Notes: generated by a model from the sequence alone, not told the origin. Positions 7,301-13,719 are shown, counted from the first letter of the stretch. The stretch: DNA of 13,750 nucleotides from Anaeromyxobacter_A sp035538735 (GCA_035538735.1 DATLJU010000115.1:1-13750); one strand, 5' to 3'. Translations and numbers: made by a program.

Positions 7301-9372
7301 GGGTGCTCGCTCCGTTCCAGCGTGGAAGCCGCCAGCGCGTGCAGGCGCCGCTTGTCCGCCGGCGTGAGGCGCTCGAGGATGGCGTCGCGCAGCCGGTCGT
7401 GGACGAAGGTGCAGCGGCTGCCGACCGAATCCAGCCACACGAGGTGCCGGCGGCGCGCGTCCGCCACGGCGGTGATCGCCTGCGGCGCGGCCTGCCCCGC
7501 GAGGTCCGCGGCGAGCTTCAGCTCGAACGCCTTGCCGAGGACCGCCCCGGCCGACAAGAGGTGAAGAACCGGCGCCGGCAACGCGTCGAGGCGGCTCGAC
7601 AGCAGCACGGCGACGCGCCGGGACGATTGCGCCTCCGCGAGGGCCCCGGAATCGACCCGCCACCCGGAGGGCGTGTCGACGAGGGCGCCTCCCTCGACGA
7701 GCCCATCGACGACCGCTCCCGCGATGAACGGGTTGCCCTCCGAGAGGCGCTGCACGACGTCGAGCGCCTCCGGGGGGAGCACGCCCGCGATGGACTCCGC
7801 GAGCTGCCGCACCTCGCCTGCGTCCAGCGGCCGCAGCACGATCGGCGACGTGAGCGCGAGGCCGCGGAGGCGCGAGTCGTCCGCCACCTCCTCGCCGCGG
7901 TACGCCGCCACGATCATGACCCAGGACCGCCGCCGCTGGCGATGCCAGCGGGAGACGAGCTTGAGCGAGAGATCGTCGAGCCACTGGCCGTCGTCGAGGA
8001 GGATCACCGCCGGTCGCGCGGCGGAGCCGAGGGCGTCGATCAGCGCGACCAGCGCAGTCAGCGTGCGCTCCTCTCCGAAGGCTTCCGGACCGAGCGACCG
8101 AGGCGCAGCCGGAGCGAGGAGGCCGGTCAGCTGCGGAAGCGCCCGGTCCAGCTCCTCGAGGTGCTCGCCGAGCCGGCTCCGGAGCTCGGCGAGGAAACCC
8201 GCGTCTCCGCGCGCCGCCGCCACGACCTGATCGGCGATGCCCTGGAGGGCCTCCAGGGGTGGCCGAACCGGGCGATCGGTGCACTGCCCTCGGAGCACCC
8301 ACGCCCCGCGCTGCGACGCGAGCGCCGCGACCTCGTCGAGCAGGCGCGTCTTGCCGAGGCCCGACTCGCCCTCGAGCAGCACGACGCGCGATCGCCCGGT
8401 CGCAAGGCTGGTGAGCGCACCCTCGAGCGCGCTGATCTCGGTCTGTCGGCCGACGAAGGCAGGCTCGGTCGCGGCGCCGCGCCTGTCGCGGGTGCCCACC
8501 ACCACGGCCGGCTCGCGGACGCCTTGCTCCAGCGCGGCGGCGATGTCCTCCAGATCGGTCAGGACGGCGGCGGCCGACTGGTATCGGTGGCGCGGATCCT
8601 TCGCGAGGAGCCGCCGCACGAGGTCGTCGAGGGCGCGAGGTACGCTCACGCCGGCCCTGCGAAGGGCTGGTGGCGGGGCGACCAGGTGCTGCCGCAGGAC
8701 CTCGGCCACCGTCGACCCCTCGAATGGTGGCCGTCCGGCGAGGCACTCGAAGAGCAGGATGCCGGTGGAGTACAGATCCGAGCGTTCGCCGACCTCGGCG
8801 TGGATCAGGCCGGCCTGCTCCGGCGAGACGTACGTGACGGTCCCCACCGGCAGATCGCGTACGGACGCGTCGAGCACGCTGCTCCGTGCGAGGCCGAAGT
8901 CGATGAGCCTGACGTGCTCCCCGCGCGCGTCCTCCTCCACGACGACGTTCTCGGGCTTCACGTCGCGGTGGACGACGCCACGCGCGTGCGCGGCTTCGAG
9001 CGCCCGCAACACGCCGCGGCCGATCGCCAGCACACGCGACACCGGCAGCCGCCCACGCGCGATGACCTCGGCCAGCGTGACGCCGGGCACGAACGGCATC
9101 ACGACGTACAGCACCTGCCCCTCCCGGCCGACGTCGAGCAGCGGCGCGATCCAGGGAGAGTCCAGATCGCGGAGGACGTGCGCCTCGTGCTCGAGCCGCA
9201 GCTGCGCACCTGCCGGGACGTCGGTCGCCGCGGTCTGCTTGATCACGACCGCAGCGCCGGTCCGGAGATCTTTCCCGCGCAGCGTCTCGATTCCCAGGCC
9301 GGTCTTCAGGAGACCGGTCACCACGTATCGATCGCCGAGCACCTTCGCCGTGATCGCGGGCGTGTGGCTCAC
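4318..9372 (-). CDS. Ser/Thr kinase - AAA ATPase - TPR-like - GAF - histidine kinase hybrid
   Basis: A 1684-residue signalling protein. Residues about 15-280 form a Hanks-type Ser/Thr kinase with an intact core: Lys K45 (VVIKQ), HRDVKPEN (135-142), DFG (158-160) and SPE (183-185); the Gly-rich loop is degenerate. Residues about 305-690 form an AAA/STAND-like ATPase with Walker A GESGLGKT (335-342) and Walker B VILLDD (456-461). About 700-1240 is helical and TPR-like. A GAF domain (about 1255-1395) and a coiled coil (1395-1450) follow. The histidine kinase has an H-box SHEINNP with H1463, N-box LDNAAD with N1577, G1 around D1609 (SDRGTGID), F-box FDPFFTTK and G2 GQGTGLGL (1633-1640). The architecture matches HstK-type hybrids of cyanobacteria and myxobacteria. 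No membrane segment is seen, so it is cytoplasmic. Start is GTG at 9372, without a clear Shine-Dalgarno. It overlaps its response regulator by ATGA. The signal is unknown. Confidence 0.95.
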   Translation of the reverse strand: MSHTPAITAKVLGDRYVVTGLLKTGLGIETLRGKDLRTGAAVVIKQTAATDVPAGAQLRLEHEAHVLRDLDSPWIAPLLDVGREGQVLYVVMPFVPGVTLAEVIARGRLPVSRVLAIGRGVLRALEAAHARGVVHRDVKPENVVVEEDARGEHVRLIDFGLARSSVLDASVRDLPVGTVTYVSPEQAGLIHAEVGERSDLYSTGILLFECLAGRPPFEGSTVAEVLRQHLVAPPPALRRAGVSVPRALDDLVRRLLAKDPRHRYQSAAAVLTDLEDIAAALEQGVREPAVVVGTRDRRGAATEPAFVGRQTEISALEGALTSLATGRSRVVLLEGESGLGKTRLLDEVAALASQRGAWVLRGQCTDRPVRPPLEALQGIADQVVAAARGDAGFLAELRSRLGEHLEELDRALPQLTGLLAPAAPRSLGPEAFGEERTLTALVALIDALGSAARPAVILLDDGQWLDDLSLKLVSRWHRQRRRSWVMIVAAYRGEEVADDSRLRGLALTSPIVLRPLDAGEVRQLAESIAGVLPPEALDVVQRLSEGNPFIAGAVVDGLVEGGALVDTPSGWRVDSGALAEAQSSRRVAVLLSSRLDALPAPVLHLLSAGAVLGKAFELKLAADLAGQAAPQAITAVADARRRHLVWLDSVGSRCTFVHDRLRDAILERLTPADKRRLHALAASTLERSEHPGAELQFHLAYHYDAAGDHARALPHALSAASHARAHHALEMAERCYRIAARGIEEARAGDQTSETVAEGLGDVLLMRGSYEEADACFARARALAGSALARARIEGKIGELAFKRGEVAAASTALERALVLLGRRAPKTPLRLVFATLAQVVVQVAHTLAPRLLLARRALEDGEVDLLAARIFSRLAYAYWFHRGQVATFWAHLSGMNLAERYPPTRELAQAYSEHSISVTGLPHLLFARGVRYAERGLAIRAALGDVWGQGQSLNFHGILLYAFGHYAEALGKFGEALRVLRRTGDRWEANMAGVHIAFCHYRLGALREAVAASRRVHRDGAEIGDRHAMALALEVWAKASGGAVPPELLEEARHGSDGDAQTRESVLQTEGVCLIAEGRPREASAAFAAAEHVARSVHLKSEYVSYIPVWLAHARRLSAAQAVADTGVLWRPSMPDVKAALHRGLRAARRHRGNMPMALRERAYQRAMAGRDRAARRDLDASLAEAERHGMRFEAALTRLARGEIGRLLGWPRAEAEVVEARRALESVGAELADRSLRTSRRDQGSTPVTLSLADRFASIVDHGRRIASALTRDDVYAALCDGASALLRGESSIVLAVDGGEARLLAQRGRAVEISRSWVDRALREGGPIVLGEPLEGAADSLVLADVRSALCAPIYVNRRPAACLYVAHAHVGDLFQDDEQRLARYLATLAGASLEKADAFAALQSLSHTLEQRVEARTAELRATNFELDTSLHRLREAQDQLTQAAKMAAVGTLVAGLSHEINNPLGVILGHAQMQLRAMSSEDPARPAMAAIERQARRCADLVTTLLDFSRKRPAEREDIPVEVLVRRVVTLAALKLRRHDVKLDLDLPPAGECLVHVSLTEIESALLNVLDNAADASPPGGVVRIEAVAGPRNSRPGVELRVSDRGTGIDRELLSRIFDPFFTTKPVGQGTGLGLPLSRRFVEAHGGELTLESRPGEGTVAHIWLPTRDAARATEAQDT

Positions 9373-9482
9373 GCTAGCTTGTCGTTACCGGTCGCGCCTG
9401 CGGCACGCCACAGCATTTCCCGTCCCAAACGTCGCACCGGACGCGGGAGCGCCTGGCAGCAAGCTGGCGCGCGGGATGGTGA

Positions 9483-9502
9483 GGCACGACTCGCGTCGTG
9501 CC
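9483..9502. promoter_or_regulatory. 20-bp inverted repeat in the divergent kinase/Chr intergenic region
   Basis: GGCACGAC (9483-9490), TCGC, GTCGTGCC (9495-9502) is a perfect 8-bp inverted repeat. It lies 111 bp upstream of the kinase start and 92 bp upstream of the Chr start, about midway in a 221-bp divergent region. It could be an operator for either gene or an RNA hairpin in a leader. No specific regulator family is recognised. Confidence 0.4.
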
Positions 9503-9524
9503 GCGCGCGTCCATCCACCCACCG

Positions 9525-9533
9525 TGCTAGGCT
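9525..9533 (+). promoter_or_regulatory. possible extended -10 of the Chr operon
   Basis: TGcTAGGCT (9525-9533) resembles an extended -10 (TGn then TAnnnT). No clear -35 is seen 17 bp upstream. Transcription would start near 9540, giving a leader of about 54 nt. Weak evidence. Confidence 0.25.
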
Positions 9534-9582
9534 GGAGGAAATCCGCTCCAGGCGCGCTCCGCGGGGCGTGGCGTGCGTGACC

Positions 9583-9588
9583 GGGAGG
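9583..9588 (+). promoter_or_regulatory. ribosome binding site fixing the first Chr start
   Basis: GGGAGG (9583-9588) lies five bases before GTG at 9594. The other in-frame starts, GTG 9573 and GTG 9588, lie before or inside this site. GTG 9594 is therefore preferred. Confidence 0.65.
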
Positions 9589-9593
9589 TGATC

Positions 9594-10178
9594 GTGGATC
9601 GCGAGCAACCGGCCGTCCTCGGGCGCCCCGAGTCACCTCGCGAGCTGTTCGTCGCGTTCACGCTCCTGGCGCTGCAAGGCTTCGGGGGCGTGATCGTCGT
9701 CGCGCAGCGCGTGCTCTGCGAGGACAAGCGCTGGCTGACGCGGGCCGAGTTCGTCGAGATGCTGTCGATCGGCCAGGTCGTCCCCGGGCCCAACGTCTGC
9801 AACGTCGCCCTCATGCTCGGCGACCGCCTCTTCGGGTGGCGCGGAGCGATCGCGGCGCTCGGGGGGCTCCTCGCGGTTCCGTTCGCGATCGTCCTCGCGC
9901 TCGTGGCCGCGTATGCGAGCTGGGCCGCGAACCCGGCGGTCGCCGGGGCGCTGCGCGGGATGGGGGCGGTCTCGGCGGGCCTCATCGCCGGTACGGCCCT
10001 GAAGCTGGCGCGATCGGTGCGAGGAAACCCGCTCGGGATCCCGGTGTGCGCGTCGCTCGGCGGCGCGGCCTTCGTGCTGGTGGGGCTGCTGCGCATCCCG
10101 CTCGCATGGGCGTTGCTCGCGGTCGGTCCGGCCGCCTGCGTCCTCGCGTGGCGCCGCATCGGCGGAGGCTCGCCATGA
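9594..10178 (+). CDS. short-chain chromate transporter subunit (ChrA N-terminal-type)
   Basis: A 194-residue inner-membrane protein of the CHR (chromate ion transporter) family, half-size type. The family blocks are QGFGGVIVVAQRVLCEDKRW (28-47), then FVEML, and GQVVPGPNVCNVALMLG (60-76), which corresponds to the conserved GxxxPGP segment of ChrA. Further hydrophobic segments (about 85-110, 118-136, 147-163, 168-187) span the membrane. Short CHR proteins normally occur as adjacent gene pairs encoding two oppositely oriented halves that act together, and the next gene is the second half: its ATG overlaps this TGA (ATGA at 10175-10178). Known CHR members export chromate or take up sulfate-like oxyanions; the substrate here is not proven, and no other chromate-resistance gene is nearby. 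The GTG start at 9594 was chosen from its GGGAGG site. Confidence 0.85.
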   Translation: MDREQPAVLGRPESPRELFVAFTLLALQGFGGVIVVAQRVLCEDKRWLTRAEFVEMLSIGQVVPGPNVCNVALMLGDRLFGWRGAIAALGGLLAVPFAIVLALVAAYASWAANPAVAGALRGMGAVSAGLIAGTALKLARSVRGNPLGIPVCASLGGAAFVLVGLLRIPLAWALLAVGPAACVLAWRRIGGGSP

Positions 10179-10699
10179 ACGCCCTCGCCTGGGCGGTGTT
10201 GCTCAGCCAGCTGCTCCTCCTCTCCCTGCTCCAGGTCGGTGGTGCGCTCGCGATCGCGCCTGACCTGCACCGGCTCGTCGTCGAGCGGCTTCATCTCCTG
10301 ACCGACGCGCAGTTCGCGGCGTCCGTCGCGATCGCGCAGGCGTCCCCGGGCCCGAACACCCTCTACGTCGCCGTCATCGGATTCCAGGCCGCCGGGCTCG
10401 CCGGCGCGGTCGCGATGCAGGCCGCGGCGCTGGTACCGTCGTCGATGGTCGCGATCGCGGTCGGCCGGTGGGGGCACGCCCGCTCCGAGCGCCGAGGCGT
10501 CATCGCCTTCAAGGCGGGGATGGCGCCGATCACCATCGGGCTCCTCGCGGCGACGAGCTGGATCATCATCGCCGAGGCGCCCGGGTGGCGCCACGTCGTC
10601 CTCGCGGCCGCGGCGGCCGGCGCGATCTGGCGTACGCGTATCCATATTCTGTATTTGATGGCAGCCGGAGCGATCGCCGGCGCGCTCGGGTGGATCTAA
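10175..10699 (+). CDS. short-chain chromate transporter subunit (ChrA C-terminal-type)
   Basis: A 174-residue hydrophobic protein, the second half of the CHR pair. It repeats the family blocks seen in its partner in the same order: GGALAIAPDLHRLVVER (22-38) before a loop ending TDAQF, then AQASPGPNTLYVAVIG (54-69), the second copy of the PGPN motif. Later membrane segments are near residues 72-97, 114-133 and 140-172. ATG at 10175 overlaps the stop of the first subunit, and GGAGG (10164-10168) lies six bases upstream, so translation is coupled and a 1:1 heteromer is expected. A longer upstream reading of this frame only shadows the first subunit. The following PLP-enzyme gene starts 31 bp after this stop, suggesting one operon of three genes. 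Confidence 0.85.
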   Translation: MNALAWAVLLSQLLLLSLLQVGGALAIAPDLHRLVVERLHLLTDAQFAASVAIAQASPGPNTLYVAVIGFQAAGLAGAVAMQAAALVPSSMVAIAVGRWGHARSERRGVIAFKAGMAPITIGLLAATSWIIIAEAPGWRHVVLAAAAAGAIWRTRIHILYLMAAGAIAGALGWI

Positions 10700-10721
10700 T
10701 GCGGCCGGCGTGGCGTGGGAT

Positions 10722-10726
10722 GGAGG
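10722..10726 (+). promoter_or_regulatory. ribosome binding site fixing the PLP-enzyme start
   Basis: GGAGG (10722-10726) is four bases before GTG at 10731. The upstream in-frame GTG at 10710 lacks a comparable site and would add only seven atypical residues. Confidence 0.5.
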
Positions 10727-10730
10727 CGAC

Positions 10731-11885
10731 GTGACTCAGCCTGGAGACGAGGTCGCCGCGGTGGACACCCCCGCGCTCGTCATCGACGTCGATGCGATGG
10801 AGCGCAACCTCGAGCGGATGGCGTCCTTTGCCCGTTCGGCGGGCGTGCGGCTGCGTCCACACGCGAAGATGCACAAGAGCGCGGAGCTGGCGCGCATGCA
10901 GATCGCGGCCGGCGCCGTCGGCGTGTGCGTCCAGAAGCCGTCGGAGGCGGAGCGGCTCGCGGACGCCGGAGTACTCGACATCTACATCTCCAACGAGGTC
11001 GTCTCACCTGAGAAGCTCACGCGCGTCGCGGCGCTCGCCAGGACGCTCGCGTCGCGGGGCGGGCGGCTCGCCATCGCCGTGGATGGGCCGGTCGGGATCG
11101 GTCGGCTCGCGGCCGCGGTCGCGGTCGCGGCCCGGAGCGCGGAGATCGACGTGTTCGTCGAGATCGACGTCGGGCAGGGGCGCTGCGGCGTCCCGGGTGC
11201 CGATCGCGATCCGTCCGCGGCGATCGCGCTCGCGCGCGAGGTGGCGAGCGCACCGGGGCTTCGGTTCGCGGGCCTGCAGGCCTACCACGGCAAGGCGCAG
11301 CACATACGGTCGGTGGAAGGTCGGCGTGCCGCCGTCGCCGCGAGCGCCGCGTCGGTTCGTGCCACGCGTCACGCGCTGGAGCGGTCGGGAATACCGGCTC
11401 CGCTCGTGACGGGAGCGGGCACGGGCACGTTCGTGCTCGAGGCCGCGAGCGGGGCGTGCGATGAGCTGCAACCGGGGAGCTACCTCTTCATGGATCGCGA
11501 CTACGCCGACAACGAGCGCGACCCCACGGCCCCGCAGTTCGAGCACGCGCTCTTCGTGAAGGCGCAGGTCATGAGCGTCGGGGCGCGGCACGCGGTCGTG
11601 GACGCGGGGCTCAAGAGCCACGCCGTGGACTCGGGACCTCCTCGCGTCCACGACCCGAGCGGAAGACATGCCCTCGTCTTCGAGAACGCCAGCGATGAGC
11701 ACGGCGTCCTGCGGCCCGTGGAGGGAAGCCAGCTTCCGGCGGTCGGCGACACCGTGTGGCTCGTGCCAGGCCACTGCGATCCGACGGTGAACCTGTACGA
11801 TCAGTACGTCGCGGTCCGAGGCGGCCTCGTTCACGGACACGTCGATCGCTTCGTCCGGGTCGACGCGCGCGGAGCGATCACGTAG
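10731..11885 (+). CDS. PLP- and metal-dependent D-threonine aldolase/D-serine dehydratase-like enzyme (DSD1 family)
   Basis: A 384-residue fold-type III PLP enzyme: an alanine-racemase-like barrel followed by the beta domain of D-threonine aldolases and eukaryotic-type D-serine dehydratases. DTPALVIDVDAMERN begins the barrel. RPHAKMHKS carries the Schiff-base lysine (K46 in this numbering). GLQAYHGKAQHI (about 181-192) and TGAGTGTF (227-234) are cofactor and substrate blocks. VPGHCDPTVNLYD near the end holds the metal site: H348, C349, D350 fits the family H-x-(C/D) pair. Members act on beta-hydroxy D-amino acids: D-threonine or 3-hydroxy-D-aspartate aldol cleavage, or D-serine deamination. 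GLQAYHG leans toward the hydroxyaspartate/threonine aldolase branch, but I cannot decide. It is cytoplasmic and lies 31 bp behind the CHR pair on the same strand, so it is probably co-transcribed although no shared pathway is obvious. GTG at 10731 is chosen from its GGAGG. Confidence 0.88.
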   Translation: MTQPGDEVAAVDTPALVIDVDAMERNLERMASFARSAGVRLRPHAKMHKSAELARMQIAAGAVGVCVQKPSEAERLADAGVLDIYISNEVVSPEKLTRVAALARTLASRGGRLAIAVDGPVGIGRLAAAVAVAARSAEIDVFVEIDVGQGRCGVPGADRDPSAAIALAREVASAPGLRFAGLQAYHGKAQHIRSVEGRRAAVAASAASVRATRHALERSGIPAPLVTGAGTGTFVLEAASGACDELQPGSYLFMDRDYADNERDPTAPQFEHALFVKAQVMSVGARHAVVDAGLKSHAVDSGPPRVHDPSGRHALVFENASDEHGVLRPVEGSQLPAVGDTVWLVPGHCDPTVNLYDQYVAVRGGLVHGHVDRFVRVDARGAIT

Positions 11886-11966
11886 CTGGCAGGGGCCAAG
11901 CGACCGCACGCGTCCGGCGCAGCACCTCGACCCTCGCGCGCCCCGCGCTCGTTCGAACCACCTCCC

Positions 11967-11996
11967 TTGCCCTCACCCGGCTCCGGGCTGTATACC
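11967..11996 (+). promoter_or_regulatory. candidate sigma-70-type promoter of the helicase gene
   Basis: TTGCCC (11967-11972) and TATACC (11991-11996) are 18 bp apart, each matching 4 of 6 consensus bases. The TATA is conspicuous in this GC-rich gap. Transcription would start near 12003 and give a leader of about 170 nt before TTG at 12174. The rest of the 288-bp gap (11886-12173) shows no gene I can support. Confidence 0.35.
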
Positions 11997-12004
11997 TGCG
12001 CGGC

Positions 12005-12022
12005 CGCCCCGGCCCCGGGGCG
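12005..12022 (+). repeat. GC hairpin at the start of the helicase leader
   Basis: CGCCCCGG (12005-12012), CC, CCGGGGCG (12015-12022) is a perfect inverted repeat; as RNA it would form a 7-bp stem with a 4-nt loop. It would be the first structure in the transcript if the TATACC promoter is used. Long structured leaders are common in RNA-helicase and cold-shock genes, but the role here is inference. Confidence 0.35.
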
Positions 12023-12159
12023 CGCAGGCCCGCGCCGGAAGCGGCGGCGTGAGCTGAAGCCCTGGCGCTCGCCGCGCGAGCCGTGCGAGCGCCGCGGCCC
12101 GAGACGAATCCCGCCACCCCAGCCACCGCCCCGCGCCGGATCGTCCCGCGCCGGCTCGC

Positions 12160-12164
12160 AGGAG
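12160..12164 (+). promoter_or_regulatory. ribosome binding site fixing the helicase TTG start
   Basis: AGGAG (12160-12164) is nine bases before TTG at 12174. Homology to DEAD-box proteins begins a few residues after this codon, and no ATG or GTG with a comparable site lies nearby in frame. Confidence 0.55.
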
Positions 12165-12173
12165 TCTTCCCAG

Positions 12174-13517
12174 TTGAAGCCCACGTCGTTCGCAGCGCTG
12201 AAGCTCTCTCCCCAGTCCCTCCACGCCCTCGATCGCGCCGGGTTCGAGCACCCCACGCCGATCCAGGCCGGCGCCATCCCCCCCGCGCTGGAGGGCCGCG
12301 ACGTCATCGGCACCGCCGCCACCGGCACCGGCAAGACCGCCGCGTTCCTGCTCCCGATCATCGAGCGCGTGGCCGGCAAGCCCGGAACGCGCGCGCTCGT
12401 GCTGGCGCCGACCCGCGAGCTGGCGCTCCAGATCGGCGAGGAGCTGGAGCGGTTCGGGCGCGCCCGCCACGTCCGGGGCGCGGTCGTCATCGGTGGCGTC
12501 GGCCTCGGGAACCAGACCGCGGCGCTGAAGGAAGGCCGCAGCGTCGTCATCGCGACGCCGGGGCGACTCGTCGACCACCTGCAGCAGGGCAGCGCGCGCC
12601 TCGACGGTGTCGAGGTGCTCGTCCTCGACGAAGCCGACCGCATGCTCGACATGGGCTTCAAGCCGCAGCTCGATCGGGTCCTGGCGCGCCTGCCGCGCCA
12701 GCGCCAGACCCTGCTCTTCTCCGCCACCATGGCCGGCGAGGTGGCCGACTTCGCGCGGGCGCACCTGCGCGATCCGGTGCGCGTCGAGGTGGCCCGCAGC
12801 GGCACCACCGCCGCGCGCGCCGAGCAAAAGGTGTTCCTCGCGGCGCAGCAGGAGAAGCTCGCGCTCCTCCTGGCGCTGCTCGAGCGCGACGAGGTGTCCA
12901 CGCTCGTGTTCACCCGCACCAAGCGTCGCGCCGATCGCGTCGCGAAGGGCCTCGACCGAGCCGGCCACAAGGTCGCGCGCATCCACGCCGATCGCTCGCA
13001 GGCGCAGCGCCGCACCGCGCTCGACGGCTTCAAGGACGGCTCCTTCCGCGTCCTCGTCGCCACCGACATCGCGGCGCGCGGTATCGACGTCGCGGAGATC
13101 GGGCACGTCGTGAACTTCGATCTGCCGAACGTCCCGGAGGACTACGTCCACCGCATCGGCCGGACCGCCCGCGCCGCCGCGAGCGGACGCGCCTCCAGCT
13201 TCACCTCGCCCGAGGAGCAGGACCTGCTGCACGCCATCGAGCGGCTCACCCGGTCGACCATCCCGCGCGCGGAGGTGCCGCGCGATCACGCCACCTTCAA
13301 GGCGGAGGTCGAGCGGACGGCGCACGCCGACCGTCCGGCCGTCGCGGCGCGCCCGCCCGGGCGACGTGGATCGGCGGCCCGCCGGCACGGTGGCGGGCGG
13401 GGCCAGGGGGGCACCCCCGCCTCCGTGGCCCGCCACCCGGTCGCCGCCGCGGGCGGGGACGGGGCGGGTGCGAAGCCGCGGCTCGTGGGCTCGTGGCGGC
13501 CGAAGCGGCGCCGCTAA
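12174..13517 (+). CDS. DEAD-box ATP-dependent RNA helicase
   Basis: A 447-residue superfamily-2 RNA helicase that unwinds short RNA duplexes in ribosome assembly, mRNA decay or cold adaptation. All core motifs are present: Q-motif FEHPTPIQ (24-31), motif I AATGTGKT (48-55), Ia APTRELALQ (78-86), Ib ATPGRL (127-132), II VLDEADRML (150-158), III SAT (183-185), IV LVFTRTKRRAD (244-254), V ATDIAARGIDV (296-306) and VI HRIGRTARA (326-334). The RecA-like pair ends near residue 365. The remaining 80 residues form a basic Gly/Arg/Ala/Pro-rich tail ending KRRR, probably for RNA binding, as in RhlE-type proteins. The start is taken as TTG at 12174 (MKPTSFAALKLS), supported by AGGAG nine bases upstream; a longer reading from 11967 would add a low-complexity Arg/Pro-rich segment with no helicase homology. 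It appears monocistronic. Confidence 0.95.
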   Translation: MKPTSFAALKLSPQSLHALDRAGFEHPTPIQAGAIPPALEGRDVIGTAATGTGKTAAFLLPIIERVAGKPGTRALVLAPTRELALQIGEELERFGRARHVRGAVVIGGVGLGNQTAALKEGRSVVIATPGRLVDHLQQGSARLDGVEVLVLDEADRMLDMGFKPQLDRVLARLPRQRQTLLFSATMAGEVADFARAHLRDPVRVEVARSGTTAARAEQKVFLAAQQEKLALLLALLERDEVSTLVFTRTKRRADRVAKGLDRAGHKVARIHADRSQAQRRTALDGFKDGSFRVLVATDIAARGIDVAEIGHVVNFDLPNVPEDYVHRIGRTARAAASGRASSFTSPEEQDLLHAIERLTRSTIPRAEVPRDHATFKAEVERTAHADRPAVAARPPGRRGSAARRHGGGRGQGGTPASVARHPVAAAGGDGAGAKPRLVGSWRPKRRR

Positions 13518-13571
13518 GTGCCGCTCCGCAGAAGTGAAGAGCCACTTCACTGTAGGTCTGCTCCGCGGCAC
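13518..13571 (+). terminator. long compound hairpin directly after the helicase stop
   Basis: Beginning at the first base after TAA, GTGCCGC (13518-13524) pairs with GCGGCAC (13565-13571). A 3x3 internal loop (TCC/TCC) follows, then GCAG/CTGC (13528-13531/13558-13561). An inner hairpin AGTGAAG (13533-13539) pairs with CTTCACT (13545-13551). The structure is 54 nt with no T-tract. It probably forms the mRNA 3' end; terminator or stability function is inferred. Confidence 0.55.
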
Positions 13572-13573
13572 TT

Positions 13574-13629
13574 CGCGGGGAAGGCTCCGGGGCTTGCAGG
13601 AAAGCCGCAAGCCCCGAGCCCTCCCCGCG
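13574..13629 (+). repeat. 22-bp-stem hairpin, second of the 3' array
   Basis: Stem segments are CGCGGGGA/TCCCCGCG (13574-13581/13622-13629), one mismatch, GGCTC/GAGCC (13583-13587/13616-13620), a bulged C, and GGGGCTTGC/GCAAGCCCC (13589-13597/13607-13615). The loop has 9 nt. It lies two bases after the first hairpin. It could be a second terminator or a dispersed palindromic repeat; copies elsewhere in the genome cannot be seen here. Confidence 0.55.
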
Positions 13630-13637
13630 GGCCCTAC

Positions 13638-13665
13638 CGGGGGAGGCGGAGCGCCGCCTCCCCCG
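13638..13665 (+). repeat. perfect 12-bp-stem hairpin, third of the 3' array
   Basis: CGGGGGAGGCGG (13638-13649), loop AGCG, CCGCCTCCCCCG (13654-13665) is a perfect inverted repeat followed by GAACCCCCACCCG-type sequence. There is no T-tract. The form is like palindromic intergenic repeats of GC-rich proteobacteria. Confidence 0.55.
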
Positions 13666-13679
13666 AACCCCCACCCGCC

Positions 13680-13719
13680 TGGCGCGCGGCCGGGGGCTTC
13701 TATCTTCCGCCGCGCGCCA
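13680..13719. repeat. 10-bp inverted repeat, fourth of the 3' array
   Basis: TGGCGCGCGG (13680-13689) and CCGCGCGCCA (13710-13719) are perfect complements around a 20-nt centre that contains TTCTATCTT. No gene is supported in the remaining bases to the window end. Confidence 0.45.

Noticed and set aside
5581..9591. 1336-codon open frame on the plus strand, opposite the hybrid kinase
   Set aside because: It mirrors the kinase gene. Its product is Arg/Glu/His/Pro-rich low-complexity sequence with no domain. Long antisense frames are expected at this G+C level, while the minus-strand frame has many intact kinase motifs.
9836..10174. Upstream extension of the second Chr subunit
   Set aside because: The extension shadows the first subunit. 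ATG at 10175 has GGAGG at proper spacing and an ATGA overlap, and family homology begins there.
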